In this document: piece after piece, positions 1-6,045 of the stretch
Numbering within the stretch: the stretch's first letter is position 1
How the letters are laid out: each line of letters begins with the position of its first letter
Assembly: GCA_031288815.1 (NCBI GenBank)
Contig: JAITQR010000175.1
Span: forward strand, 1 to 7,268
Direction: 5' to 3'
Origin: Treponema sp.
Lineage (GTDB): Bacteria > Spirochaetota > Spirochaetia > Treponematales > Breznakiellaceae
DNA length: 7,268 nucleotides
The notes under the pieces: model-generated
Database searches by the model: none
Told to the model about the DNA's origin: nothing
What the model saw: only the letters and a program-made list of their open reading frames with translations
Program-made: the position numbers and the translations under genes

Positions 1-1
1 T

Positions 2-1174
2 TCCGGCAAAAGCCTGAAGGGGCTTTACGTAGTGGAGCGGGAATTTGAACGGCTCCACCCGGATATCGATGTTGTTCTGCTGCCCATGGGCTGGGACGAT
101 TACCAGAAAAAAACACAGGCGATGATCATAGCCAATGAGGCCGATGTATACCAGGTGCCCGGCATAGCCGCCCTGGCGGATCAGAATTTGCTGGAAAATC
201 TGGAAAAATATATCCAGCGGGATAAATTCGATCTTGGCGTTTATATTGACGGCCAGGTGGACGGATGGAAAACCGCCGGCCCGAATGATAAAGAAAATCA
301 TATCTACGGCCTTCCCCTGATAGGGGATACCCGGTATATCATTTATGATAAAAAGATCTTCGATGATTGGGGGGTACAGTATCTTTCCGGTACTCCCACG
401 GTAGAGGAAATATTGGCGGCGGCACAGAAGATGACGGGGAAAAACCCCAAGACCGGGGAACAGAACTATGGTATTACCTTCCGGGGCCTTGACGCTGACG
501 ATACTTTGATGAACCTGAACGAATATTTTGGCGGCTCCTGGGGCTCCGGAATCCGGTTTCGGGAGATGAAAGTGGAATTCAACAGCGCCACCATGATAAA
601 ATCGGCGGAGACATTAAAACAACTGATATCCTATGCCCCCGCGGGGATCATGCAGAACGCGGGAGCCGAAAAATTCGGCCAGTCGGATAATAATATTGCC
701 ATTAACCTGAGGGCGAACCCTTCGGCGATGATGAACATACAAGCTTTGGGCCTGGACGGGCGCTACGCGGCGGCCCGACTCTTTGTCCATCCTAGCGTCA
801 AAAAGGGAACCCTTTTTGTAGGCAGCCCCCTGGCTATTGGCTCCAGCAGCAAAGCGAAGGACGCGGCCTGGGAGTGGATAAAATTTACCTCCAGCGATTT
901 CTTCAGCGAGTACTGGTGGGAAAATCAGAAAAACGAAGGACTTCCGGTCACAAAGCATGCCTTTAACCTTTCCGGGATCAGGGATAATGCCAATTACACC
1001 GTAATTATAGAATCCATGAAGTATCTTTGGACCCCCCGGTATCTGTACCGCGCGGGGCAACCCAGGACCATTCTAACCTCCGCCATCCAGAGCATTATTC
1101 TGAACAACGCCAATATTCAGAACGCGCTGGGTATAGCCCAGAAAGAAACCGAAGACTGGATAAAAGTGCAATAG
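2..1174 (+). CDS. ABC transporter extracellular solute-binding protein (sugar-type, family 1), 5' truncated
   Basis: Periplasmic or lipid-anchored receptor that would deliver a substrate, probably a sugar or polyol, to an ABC importer. The reading frame is open from base 2, so the GTG at 32 is internal and the real start, signal peptide and first few dozen residues lie outside the window. About 390 codons are visible. Family hallmarks of UgpB/MalE-like proteins: an early segment with MGWDDYQKKTQAMI and a following ADVYQVPG; the mid-protein IYGLPLIGDTRYIIYDKKIF (the usual 'GlP...yYNkdlF' hinge motif); NPKTGEQNYGI; and near the end DAAWEWIKFTSS, the typical 'aA.eFikfl.s' segment. The C-terminus is Trp/Tyr-rich, as expected for a carbohydrate-binding cleft. 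The permease genes are not visible. The next gene, 92 bp downstream on the same strand, is a PfkB-type kinase, which suggests a carbohydrate-use operon. Substrate unknown. Confidence 0.9.
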   Translation, partial: SGKSLKGLYVVEREFERLHPDIDVVLLPMGWDDYQKKTQAMIIANEADVYQVPGIAALADQNLLENLEKYIQRDKFDLGVYIDGQVDGWKTAGPNDKENHIYGLPLIGDTRYIIYDKKIFDDWGVQYLSGTPTVEEILAAAQKMTGKNPKTGEQNYGITFRGLDADDTLMNLNEYFGGSWGSGIRFREMKVEFNSATMIKSAETLKQLISYAPAGIMQNAGAEKFGQSDNNIAINLRANPSAMMNIQALGLDGRYAAARLFVHPSVKKGTLFVGSPLAIGSSSKAKDAAWEWIKFTSSDFFSEYWWENQKNEGLPVTKHAFNLSGIRDNANYTVIIESMKYLWTPRYLYRAGQPRTILTSAIQSIILNNANIQNALGIAQKETEDWIKVQ

Positions 1175-1210
1175 CCCCTCATACGAATGGGAGATAGTTT
1201 CTATACGGTT

Positions 1211-1240
1211 GTTATTCGGAAACTGAAGTTTCCGAATAAC
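1211..1240. repeat. Perfect 30-bp inverted repeat in the binding-protein/kinase gap
   Basis: Left arm GTTATTCGGAAACT (1211-1224), 2-nt centre GA, right arm AGTTTCCGAATAAC (1227-1240), all 14 positions complementary. In RNA this gives a 13-bp stem closed by a UGAA tetraloop. No T-run follows directly (next bases TCCGGTG), so it is not a standard intrinsic terminator. Its place just after a binding-protein gene fits an mRNA-stabilising or partial-termination hairpin that keeps the receptor transcript more abundant than the downstream message. A DNA operator for a dimeric regulator is the alternative. The structure is certain; its role is inference. Confidence 0.85.
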
Positions 1241-1241
1241 T

Positions 1242-1260
1242 CCGGTGTTTTACCGGGAGG
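1242..1260 (+). promoter_or_regulatory. Small hairpin overlapping the kinase ribosome-binding site
   Basis: CCGGT (1242-1246) and ACCGG (1252-1256) form a 5-bp perfect stem with loop GTTTT. The last two stem bases are the start of the purine-rich Shine-Dalgarno GGGAGGAAGGG (1255-1265), which lies just before the ATG at 1267. The strong Shine-Dalgarno supports that start codon. The hairpin could slightly mask the site, but most of the Shine-Dalgarno remains free, so any regulatory effect is speculative. Confidence 0.45.
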
Positions 1261-1266
1261 AAGGGA

Positions 1267-2142
1267 ATGTACGATACCTTTGTTTTGGGACAGATATCCC
1301 TGGATATTAACGTAAACCATGACGGAACGGAGATACGCGAATCCGGCGGCGCGGTGATCTATTCCGGTTTTGTCGCCGGCAGTATCGGTCATAAGACGGC
1401 GGTGCTGCCCAAGGGCAACCCCGGGGATGTGGATCCTATAGCGGCCTTTTCCCGGGCGCGGAACGTCGATGTTTTTCCGGTAGCTTCCGCCCGCTCCACG
1501 TCCATCAAGAATGTGTACCATAGCCCGGACAAGGAACGAAGGACATCCACAGCCATAAGCAGGATCGATCCCTACCGGCCGTCGGACATTCCGCCCGATG
1601 TCAAGACAAAGATATACCACATCGCCGGCCTTATGCGGGGGGATTTGGGGGATGATATTATCGCCTGGTGCCACGGCAAGGCCCTGGTGGCCCTGGACGT
1701 ACAGGGGGTGCTTCGCTGTGTGGAAGACGGGGCTATGGTTTTCCATGACTGGGCGGAGAAGAAAACCTGGCTGCCCAAAATCGATTTTCTCAAGACCGAC
1801 GCCTTTGAGGCGGAGATTATGACCGGAACCGCGGACCGGACGGAAGCCGCAAAGCTGCTCCACTCCTGGGGCGCCAGGGAGATTATGATTACCCACAACA
1901 CGGAAGCCCTGGTCTATGACGGGAAAGACATATACACCCGGCCCCTTAAACCCCGGAACCTTTCCGGGCGCAGCGGGCGGGGGGACACCTGTTTTAGTAC
2001 TTATATTACCGAACGGCTTAACCGTCCCATCGACGAGGCCCTGCTTTTTGCCGCGGCCGCGGTTTCCCTCAAGATGGAAAAGCCCGGCCCCTTTAACCTG
2101 GGGCGGGAGGCGGTGGAAGAATATATCCGGGAATTTTACTGA
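1267..2142 (+). CDS. PfkB/ribokinase-family carbohydrate kinase
   Basis: A 291-residue cytoplasmic kinase expected to transfer the ATP gamma-phosphate to a sugar, nucleoside or polyol hydroxyl. Residues 1-13 (MYDTFVLGQISLD) match the family's opening strand, usually 'vvGe..iD'. The N-terminal glycine motif is ESGGAVIYSGFVAGSIGHK (25-43), lacking the usual Asn after GG. A substrate/ATP-domain segment IDFLKTDAFEAEIMTG (172-187) matches 'd.l..N..Ea..ltG'. The catalytic signature is SGRSGRGDTCFSTY (233-246): GxGD is kept with Asp240 as the likely base, but the canonical DTTGAGD has become GRSGRGD, so the first Asp and the Ala are replaced. ATG 1267 is preceded at good spacing by GGGAGGAAGGG. The gene lies 92 bp downstream of the solute-binding protein and is probably in its operon, phosphorylating the imported compound or a product. 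Family assignment is firm, substrate unknown. Confidence 0.9.
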   Translation: MYDTFVLGQISLDINVNHDGTEIRESGGAVIYSGFVAGSIGHKTAVLPKGNPGDVDPIAAFSRARNVDVFPVASARSTSIKNVYHSPDKERRTSTAISRIDPYRPSDIPPDVKTKIYHIAGLMRGDLGDDIIAWCHGKALVALDVQGVLRCVEDGAMVFHDWAEKKTWLPKIDFLKTDAFEAEIMTGTADRTEAAKLLHSWGAREIMITHNTEALVYDGKDIYTRPLKPRNLSGRSGRGDTCFSTYITERLNRPIDEALLFAAAAVSLKMEKPGPFNLGREAVEEYIREFY

Positions 2143-2322
2143 GAATTCGCGGCGGCAGATCGTCAGGAGGGCGAATTTTAGCTTACGGGGGTCATCAGAT
2201 ATCTTATATTATCTTCAAATTTGTAAAAATTTATTGAGTATTAGGTTGTTTCGCTTTCGAAACAGGGCGAAATTTTGGGGCTTTGGCTTTGGAAAAAAGA
2301 GCTAAAATTTTTCTCGTTTTCC
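2143..2322. other. AT-rich non-coding spacer between kinase and dehydrogenase transcription units
   Basis: No convincing gene on either strand. Base composition drops sharply compared with the flanking genes. Short palindromes occur (AGATATCT at 2197, CAAATTTG at 2216, TTTCGAAA at 2255), and TTTCGC/GCGAAA (2249-2254 with 2267-2272) can form a 6-bp hairpin followed by TTTT. A-tracts and T-tracts at 2293-2298, 2304-2312 and 2317-2320 lie just upstream of the -35 element at 2323 and could act as an UP-like element or intrinsic bend. These are sequence observations; the roles are inferred. Confidence 0.5.
2273..2312 (+). terminator. Weak candidate intrinsic terminator after the kinase gene
   Basis: TTTTGGGGCTTT (2273-2284) can pair imperfectly with AAAGAGCTAAAA (2296-2307): four A-T pairs, a G-T wobble, one G-C, two mismatches, then four more pairs. 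TTTTT (2308-2312) and a second T-run (2317-2320) follow. The stem is AT-rich and interrupted, so efficiency would be low. It is the best end point I can see for the binding-protein/kinase transcript before the new promoter at 2323. Confidence 0.3.
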
Positions 2323-2352
2323 GTGACAAATCTTAGATGTGGAGTATATAAT
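2323..2352 (+). promoter_or_regulatory. Sigma70-type promoter for the dehydrogenase unit
   Basis: GTGACA at 2323-2328 (5 of 6 to TTGACA), an 18-bp spacer, and a perfect TATAAT at 2347-2352. A/T tracts lie just upstream. The expected transcription start is near 2359, giving a leader of about 164 nt before the dehydrogenase ATG at 2523. Initiation at 2359 would put an ATG at the very 5' end of the transcript. Confidence 0.65.
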
Positions 2353-2358
2353 ACCGCT

Positions 2359-2448
2359 ATGATGTTTCCGATAGTTGGAAGATGTTTCCACCACTTGAAA
2401 ATACCCCCTCCGATTGATACATTACGCTCTGCTGGAGTGCGGCTCTAA
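2359..2448 (+). CDS. Possible 29-codon leader ORF beginning at the predicted transcription start
   Basis: ATG at 2359, TAA at 2446-2448. The peptide begins MMFPIVGRCFHHLK and is followed by a proline run IPPP. I recognise no family. Its start codon begins 6 nt after the TATAAT hexamer, where transcription should begin, so it could only be translated as a leaderless message; there is no Shine-Dalgarno. It contains only two adjacent histidines, far fewer than classical his attenuator peptides, and no T-rich terminator follows. An ORF of this length can easily arise by chance, so confidence is low. Confidence 0.25.
   Translation: MMFPIVGRCFHHLKIPPPIDTLRSAGVRL
2361..2400. repeat. 20-bp imperfect tandem repeat, candidate tandem operator
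   Basis: Units 2361-2380 and 2381-2400 match at 15 of 20 positions and share an identical GATGTTTCC start. Within each unit TTTC(C) is followed after 6-8 bp by (G)GAA or GAAA, making each a rough dyad. TGGAA (2376-2380) and TTCCA (2386-2390) also form a 5-bp hairpin across the junction. The 20-bp period is about two helical turns and is not a multiple of three, so it is not a protein repeat. It lies directly downstream of the predicted start site, a position where a repressor would block transcription. Function is inferred. Confidence 0.5.
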
Positions 2449-2465
2449 CATTACCCCGCAAGGGT
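2438..2465 (+). promoter_or_regulatory. Two mutually exclusive small leader hairpins
   Basis: TGCGG (2438-2442) can pair with CCGCA (2456-2460), or ACCC (2453-2456) can pair with GGGT (2462-2465); the two share bases. Neither is followed by a T-run, and I could not match the leader to a riboswitch class I know. The pairings are short and may be fortuitous. Confidence 0.2.
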
Positions 2466-2522
2466 CGTTTGAGTAGCTGAAAGGGTTTGGCCTTATTTCG
2501 ATATAGAGGAGATTCCGGTTAA

Positions 2523-3803
2523 ATGCGTATCTACAAAAACGGAGGGCATCGTTTGTTTGAGCAGGATGCAGAAACTGCTAAAATAGTTTCGGAAATGCTC
2601 CTGGATCTTGAAAAAAACGGTATTGATGCCGTGCGGAAGTATAGCCGGCAGTTTGACGATTGGAATCCTGATGATTTTGAATTGTCTCCGGTCGAAATCG
2701 ATAAGGCAATTGCCTCCCTTGACCGGCAAGTTATAGAAGATACCGATTTTTGCCAGAACAATGTACGCGAATTTGCCCGCCGGCAGTTTGAAACGCTCCG
2801 GCCCATGGAAGCCGAAATCATGCCGGGGGTTTTCCTGGGGCATAAGCATATTCCGGTTGATACCGTAGGCAGTTACATCCCGGGCGGCCGCTACCCCATG
2901 TTTGGTTCTGCCCAGATGAGTATAATTCCAGCAAAGATAGCCGGTGTAAAGAATGTCTGGGCATGCACGCCGCCGGTAAAGGGCGAAGGGTATTATCCTG
3001 CTACGATCAACGGGATGAAAAAAGCGGGGGCGAACCGTATCTTTATTATAGGCGGGGTTCCCGCCTTTGCCTTTATGGCTTTTGGGATGGGATATGTCCG
3101 TCCCGCGGATATGCTCTGCGGGGCGGGGAACAAATTCGTTGCCGAGGCAAAACGCCAGCTTTTTGGCCGTTGTGGCATAGATCTTCTTGCAGGGCCTACC
3201 GAGATACTCGTTATTGCCGATGACAGCGCGGACCCGGAACTGGCTGCCTGCGATCTTTTGGGCCAGGCCGAACATGATCCGAACAGCGGCATCTGCCTTA
3301 TCTGTTTCAGCGAACAGTTCGCCGCGGAATGTAACAAAAGCCTCAAGGCCCAACTCGCCGTTCTGCCAACCCGTCAGGTAGCGGAGCTTTCATGGATGAA
3401 CAACGGTATTATTTACATTGCGGACAGTCCTGAAGAGGCGGTTTCTCTATCGGATGATTATGCTCCGGAACATCTCGAGCTGCATGTTCAGGATACAAAT
3501 TATTTCTTTGGCAATTTAAAAAATTACGGCTCCCTCTTTATCGGAGAGGAGACCACGGTTGCTTATGGCGATAAGGCCATTGGTACCAACCACATACTCC
3601 CCACAAGCAGGGCAGCCCGTTATACAGGCGGGGTATGGGTAGGCAAATTCCTTAAAACCATTACCTATCAGCGCATGACCCGTGAAGCAAGCGTAGAGGT
3701 AGGAAAAGTTACGGAACGGCAATGCGGCATTGAACGTATGCTCGCCCATGGTATTACCGCCCGAAAACGAATAGACAAGTTCGGCGCCTATACCGGCAGA
3801 TAA
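2523..3803 (+). CDS. Histidinol dehydrogenase-family protein (HisD/HpsN-like NAD-dependent, zinc-dependent dehydrogenase)
   Basis: A 426-residue cytoplasmic enzyme with the HisD fold, which oxidises an alcohol through an aldehyde to a carboxylate using NAD+. Expected HisD residues are visible: the zinc-site pair Gln248 and His251 in GQAEHD, Asp350 in AYGDKAIGTNHILPT, and His409 in MLAHG; the catalytic pair Glu316-His317 in YAPEHLE; and Glu404 five residues before His409. The serine of the HisD 'AGPSE' motif is threonine here (AGPTE, Thr226), and the nucleotide-site segment reads YIPGGRYPMFGSAQMS where HisD usually has 'PGG.aplpStvLM'. As I recall, RYP and AGPTE are typical of sulfopropanediol dehydrogenase HpsN and related uncharacterised homologues. 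The ATG is preceded by AGAGGAG (2505-2511), 11 nt away. The gene has its own promoter and no his-pathway neighbours. It is convergent with fusA across 44 bp. G+C is visibly lower than in neighbours (42% in 2581-2640). The fold is firm; the substrate (histidinol, dihydroxypropanesulfonate or another polyol) is open. Confidence 0.85.
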   Translation: MRIYKNGGHRLFEQDAETAKIVSEMLLDLEKNGIDAVRKYSRQFDDWNPDDFELSPVEIDKAIASLDRQVIEDTDFCQNNVREFARRQFETLRPMEAEIMPGVFLGHKHIPVDTVGSYIPGGRYPMFGSAQMSIIPAKIAGVKNVWACTPPVKGEGYYPATINGMKKAGANRIFIIGGVPAFAFMAFGMGYVRPADMLCGAGNKFVAEAKRQLFGRCGIDLLAGPTEILVIADDSADPELAACDLLGQAEHDPNSGICLICFSEQFAAECNKSLKAQLAVLPTRQVAELSWMNNGIIYIADSPEEAVSLSDDYAPEHLELHVQDTNYFFGNLKNYGSLFIGEETTVAYGDKAIGTNHILPTSRAARYTGGVWVGKFLKTITYQRMTREASVEVGKVTERQCGIERMLAHGITARKRIDKFGAYTGR

Positions 3804-3847
3804 CTTTTCTCATAATGACCAAAGGGCCCTGTTTTTTGCGCGATTCC

Positions 3848-5881
3848 CTAGCGGTCAAGCTTCTTCTCGAAGTGCGAGAATTCCATGGTGAAAGTGGCCC
3901 GGCCCTGGCTTACGCTCCGCAGGGAGGTCATAAAACCGAACATCTTGGCCATGGGGGCCGCGGCTTTGACGTGATCCGTGCTGGCCCGGGAGTCCATGCT
4001 CAGTACCTGGCCGCCCCGTTGGGTCATAAGGCTCATCACCTCTCCCACAAAGTCGTGGGGGGAGATCAGATCCACCGCCATGATGGGTTCCAGGAGGACG
4101 GGCGCCGCGTCCCGGCAGGCTTCATCAAAGCCCATGCTGGCGCAGGCCTCAAAGGCAAACTCCGTCCCGGTAAGCTCCGAATAGTTTAGGCCCGTAAGGG
4201 TTACCCCCACGTCGATGCAGGGATAGCCCAGGGCGATACCGGAGGCAAAGGCGCCGTTCACCCCGCGCTCTATAGCCTGGTAAATCTCCGCCGGAACTTC
4301 CCGGTTCTTCACCCCGCAGACATAGCGGTTTCCCGACCCCCGTTCAAGGCTTTCCACCCGCAGGCTAAGCTCCGCGGCGTTCTCCTTCCCGGCTATCACC
4401 CGGGAGAAGCTCGCCTTCCGCTCCACGGTTTTGCTTACCGATTCCCGGTAGGTTACCTGAGGGTTTCCTACCTTGGCGACAAGGCCGTAGTCCTTCCGGA
4501 GCCGGGTTACCAGTACGTCCAGGTGGAGCTCCCCCATGCCGGAGATGACAAGCTGGCCGGTCTCCTCGTTTTCCTTGGTGGTAAAGGTGGGGTCTTCTTT
4601 GGAAAGCAGGGCCAGGGCTTCGTTCAGCTTGTCCCGATCGGAGAGGTTCCTGGGCTCCACGGAGACCGATATTACCGGTTCGGGGAACTGCATCTTTTCC
4701 AGGATAACCGGCCAGCCTTCGCTGCCCACCGTGTCGCCGGTCTGGGCCAGCTTCATCCCGATGATTACCCCGATATCTCCCGCGGCAAGCTCCTCCATGG
4801 GCTCGGACTTGTTGGAGTGCATACGGAGGATCCGGTTGGCCCGCTCCCTTTTCCGTTTTCCCACGTTGTATACCACCGTGCCGGGCTTGAGCGCCCCGGA
4901 ATACATCCGCACATAGCAGAGACTCCCGGCTTCCCGGTCGTTCTGGATCTTGAACACCAGGCCCAGGGCGGAGCCTTTGGGGTCGCAGGGAACCCGGATA
5001 TCTTCCTCTTTTTTCAGGTGATGCCCCAGCGCGGGGACAACCTCGTCCGGCGCGGGAAGGTAGTCAACCACCGCGTCGATCAGGGGCTGCACTCCCATGT
5101 TCCGGCGGGAAGCCCCGGCCAACATGGGGAGGAGGGAGCGGGAAAGAACCGCCTTCCGCATCTCCGTCCGGACAAGATCCCCGTCCACCGTTCCGCCCCC
5201 CAGGTACCGATCGGTTACCGCGTCGGATACCGAAGAGAGAGAATCGATAAGTTTTTCCCGCCACCGGGAGGCAAGCTCCCGCCGTTCCGGGGCGACAGGG
5301 GATCGGAGCACCTGTTCCCCCTCGCTGGCCTGATCCCAGCGGATCTCTTCCTGGGTAACCAGATCGATTACCCCCTCAAAGCCCCCTTCCTTGCCGATGG
5401 GGATCTGCAAGGGGACGGTGACAATCCCCAGCTTGGCCTGTACATCTTCCAAAACCTGGAAGAAATCCGCCCCCAGCCGGTCCATCTTGTTCACGTAACC
5501 GATACAGGGTACCCGGTACCGTTCAGCCTGCCGCCACACCGTTTCGGTCTGGGGCTCCACTCCGTGAACCGCGTCGAATATGGCCACCGCCCCGTCCAAT
5601 ACCCGCAGGGACCGTTCCACCTCGGCGGTAAAGTCCACGTGTCCGGGGGTATCAATGATGTTGATCTGGTGTTCCCGCCACCAGGTGGTAGTGGCGGCGC
5701 TCTGGATGGTGATCCCCCGTTCCTGTTCCTGTTCCATCCAGTCCATAATCGCCTCGCCGTCGTCAACCTCGCCGATCCGGTGGCTTTTACCGGTGTAGTA
5801 GAGGATCCTTTCGGTAGTGGTGGTCTTTCCCGCGTCGATATGGGCCATAATCCCGATATTACGCATCTTGTTCAGGGTCAC
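3848..5881 (-). CDS. fusA: Elongation factor G (spirochaete second-type EF-G, possible ribosome-recycling factor)
   Basis: A 677-residue translational GTPase acting on the ribosome. All G motifs are intact: AHIDAGKTT (13-21), RGIT of switch I (55-58), DTPGH (77-81), NKMD (131-134) and GAS (256-258). Domain II spans roughly 300-390, domain III 395-475 (SKEDPTF and [10 protein letters not shown] are diagnostic), domain IV 480-595, and domain V 597-677, with the conserved LEPIM near 597. It ends [14 protein letters not shown]. Length and sequence resemble the second EF-G of spirochaetes such as Borrelia more than bacterial EF-G1 of about 690-700 residues; in that group one paralogue does translocation and the other ribosome recycling. 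This paralogue call is from memory and tentative. The chosen start is GTG 5881; ATG 5866 is the alternative. Neither has a Shine-Dalgarno, and an in-frame TAG lies upstream. The gene is divergent from polA across 164 bp. A shadow frame on the opposite strand is explained by the biased third-position G+C. Confidence 0.96.
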   Translation of the reverse strand: MTLNKMRNIGIMAHIDAGKTTTTERILYYTGKSHRIGEVDDGEAIMDWMEQEQERGITIQSAATTTWWREHQINIIDTPGHVDFTAEVERSLRVLDGAVAIFDAVHGVEPQTETVWRQAERYRVPCIGYVNKMDRLGADFFQVLEDVQAKLGIVTVPLQIPIGKEGGFEGVIDLVTQEEIRWDQASEGEQVLRSPVAPERRELASRWREKLIDSLSSVSDAVTDRYLGGGTVDGDLVRTEMRKAVLSRSLLPMLAGASRRNMGVQPLIDAVVDYLPAPDEVVPALGHHLKKEEDIRVPCDPKGSALGLVFKIQNDREAGSLCYVRMYSGALKPGTVVYNVGKRKRERANRILRMHSNKSEPMEELAAGDIGVIIGMKLAQTGDTVGSEGWPVILEKMQFPEPVISVSVEPRNLSDRDKLNEALALLSKEDPTFTTKENEETGQLVISGMGELHLDVLVTRLRKDYGLVAKVGNPQVTYRESVSKTVERKASFSRVIAGKENAAELSLRVESLERGSGNRYVCGVKNREVPAEIYQAIERGVNGAFASGIALGYPCIDVGVTLTGLNYSELTGTEFAFEACASMGFDEACRDAAPVLLEPIMAVDLISPHDFVGEVMSLMTQRGGQVLSMDSRASTDHVKAAAPMAKMFGFMTSLRSVSQGRATFTMEFSHFEKKLDR

Positions 5882-5887
5882 GGGGAT

Positions 5888-5916
5888 ATCATAAATATCT
5901 ATCGTCTCATTTACAA
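5888..5916 (-). promoter_or_regulatory. Candidate promoter for fusA
   Basis: Read on the minus strand: TTGTAA (5916-5911, 4 of 6 to consensus), a 17-bp spacer, then TATGAT (5893-5888, 5 of 6). Exactly 6 nt separate TATGAT from the GTG at 5881, so the expected transcription start coincides with the start codon. With no Shine-Dalgarno present, the message would be leaderless, or would have a 15-nt leader if ATG 5866 is used. Confidence 0.45.
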
Positions 5917-6000
5917 GGTGACGCGCCGCCTCAAGTAAAATCTAAGCCAAGGGGTGACCCTATGGTTAGCATGTACGATGAGGCATTAGAGGTGACGGAT

Positions 6001-6030
6001 AAAACCCCGATGGCGGCCTTGGGGTTTTTT
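6001..6030 (+). terminator. Intrinsic terminator immediately upstream of polA
   Basis: AAAACCCC (6001-6008) pairs perfectly with GGGGTTTT (6021-6028) around a 12-nt loop that can add a small GG/CC stem, and the T-run continues to 6030. It reads best on the plus strand; on the minus strand only four Ts follow the stem. The nearest upstream gene, fusA, is on the opposite strand, so no annotated plus-strand gene ends here. It may end an unrecognised short transcript, insulate polA from antisense read-through, or be a remnant of rearrangement. Confidence 0.7.
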
Positions 6031-6033
6031 CGG

Positions 6034-6039
6034 TATAAT
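6034..6039 (+). promoter_or_regulatory. Perfect TATAAT -10 element in front of polA
   Basis: TATAAT ends 6 nt before the polA ATG at 6046, so a transcript from it would begin at or next to the start codon. No good -35 is found at 16-18 bp; the candidate bases fall in the terminator loop and match poorly (TGGCGG at 17 bp, 2 of 6). The promoter is therefore probable only by position and by the perfect hexamer. Confidence 0.4.
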
Positions 6040-6045
6040 GGGACT

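Noticed and set aside
1201..1896. 231-codon minus-strand frame over the kinase and the upstream inverted repeat
   Set aside because: No recognisable domain, no Shine-Dalgarno that I could see, and it is fully opposite the well-supported kinase.
2359..2522. Riboswitch or classical his attenuator in the dehydrogenase leader
   Set aside because: No conserved core of a riboswitch class I know, only two histidine codons in the short ORF, and no hairpin followed by a T-run.
2449..2522. UUCG-loop hairpin (TAT-TTCG-ATA) near the dehydrogenase Shine-Dalgarno
   Set aside because: Only three contiguous base pairs; extension needs a three-base bulge, so it is not supportable as a regulatory structure.
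2493..3353. 286-codon minus-strand frame opposite the dehydrogenase
   Set aside because: A shadow of the HisD-family gene; no family features in the translation.
3821..3836. AGGGCCCT followed by TTTTTT between the convergent dehydrogenase and fusA genes
   Set aside because: The palindrome has no room for a loop, so no proper terminator stem forms. The T-run is noted but I do not call a terminator.
4523..5938. Long open frame (471 codons) on the plus strand opposite fusA
   Set aside because: It is antisense to a complete, fully motif-bearing EF-G. Its translation is Gly/Pro/His-rich with no recognisable domain, as expected from the complement of GC-biased codons.
5962..6045. Earlier polA start at ATG 5962 with an AAGGGG-like site
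   Set aside because: It would add 28 non-conserved residues and require translating through the intrinsic terminator; the polymerase I family motif begins right after the ATG at 6046. Not fully excluded.
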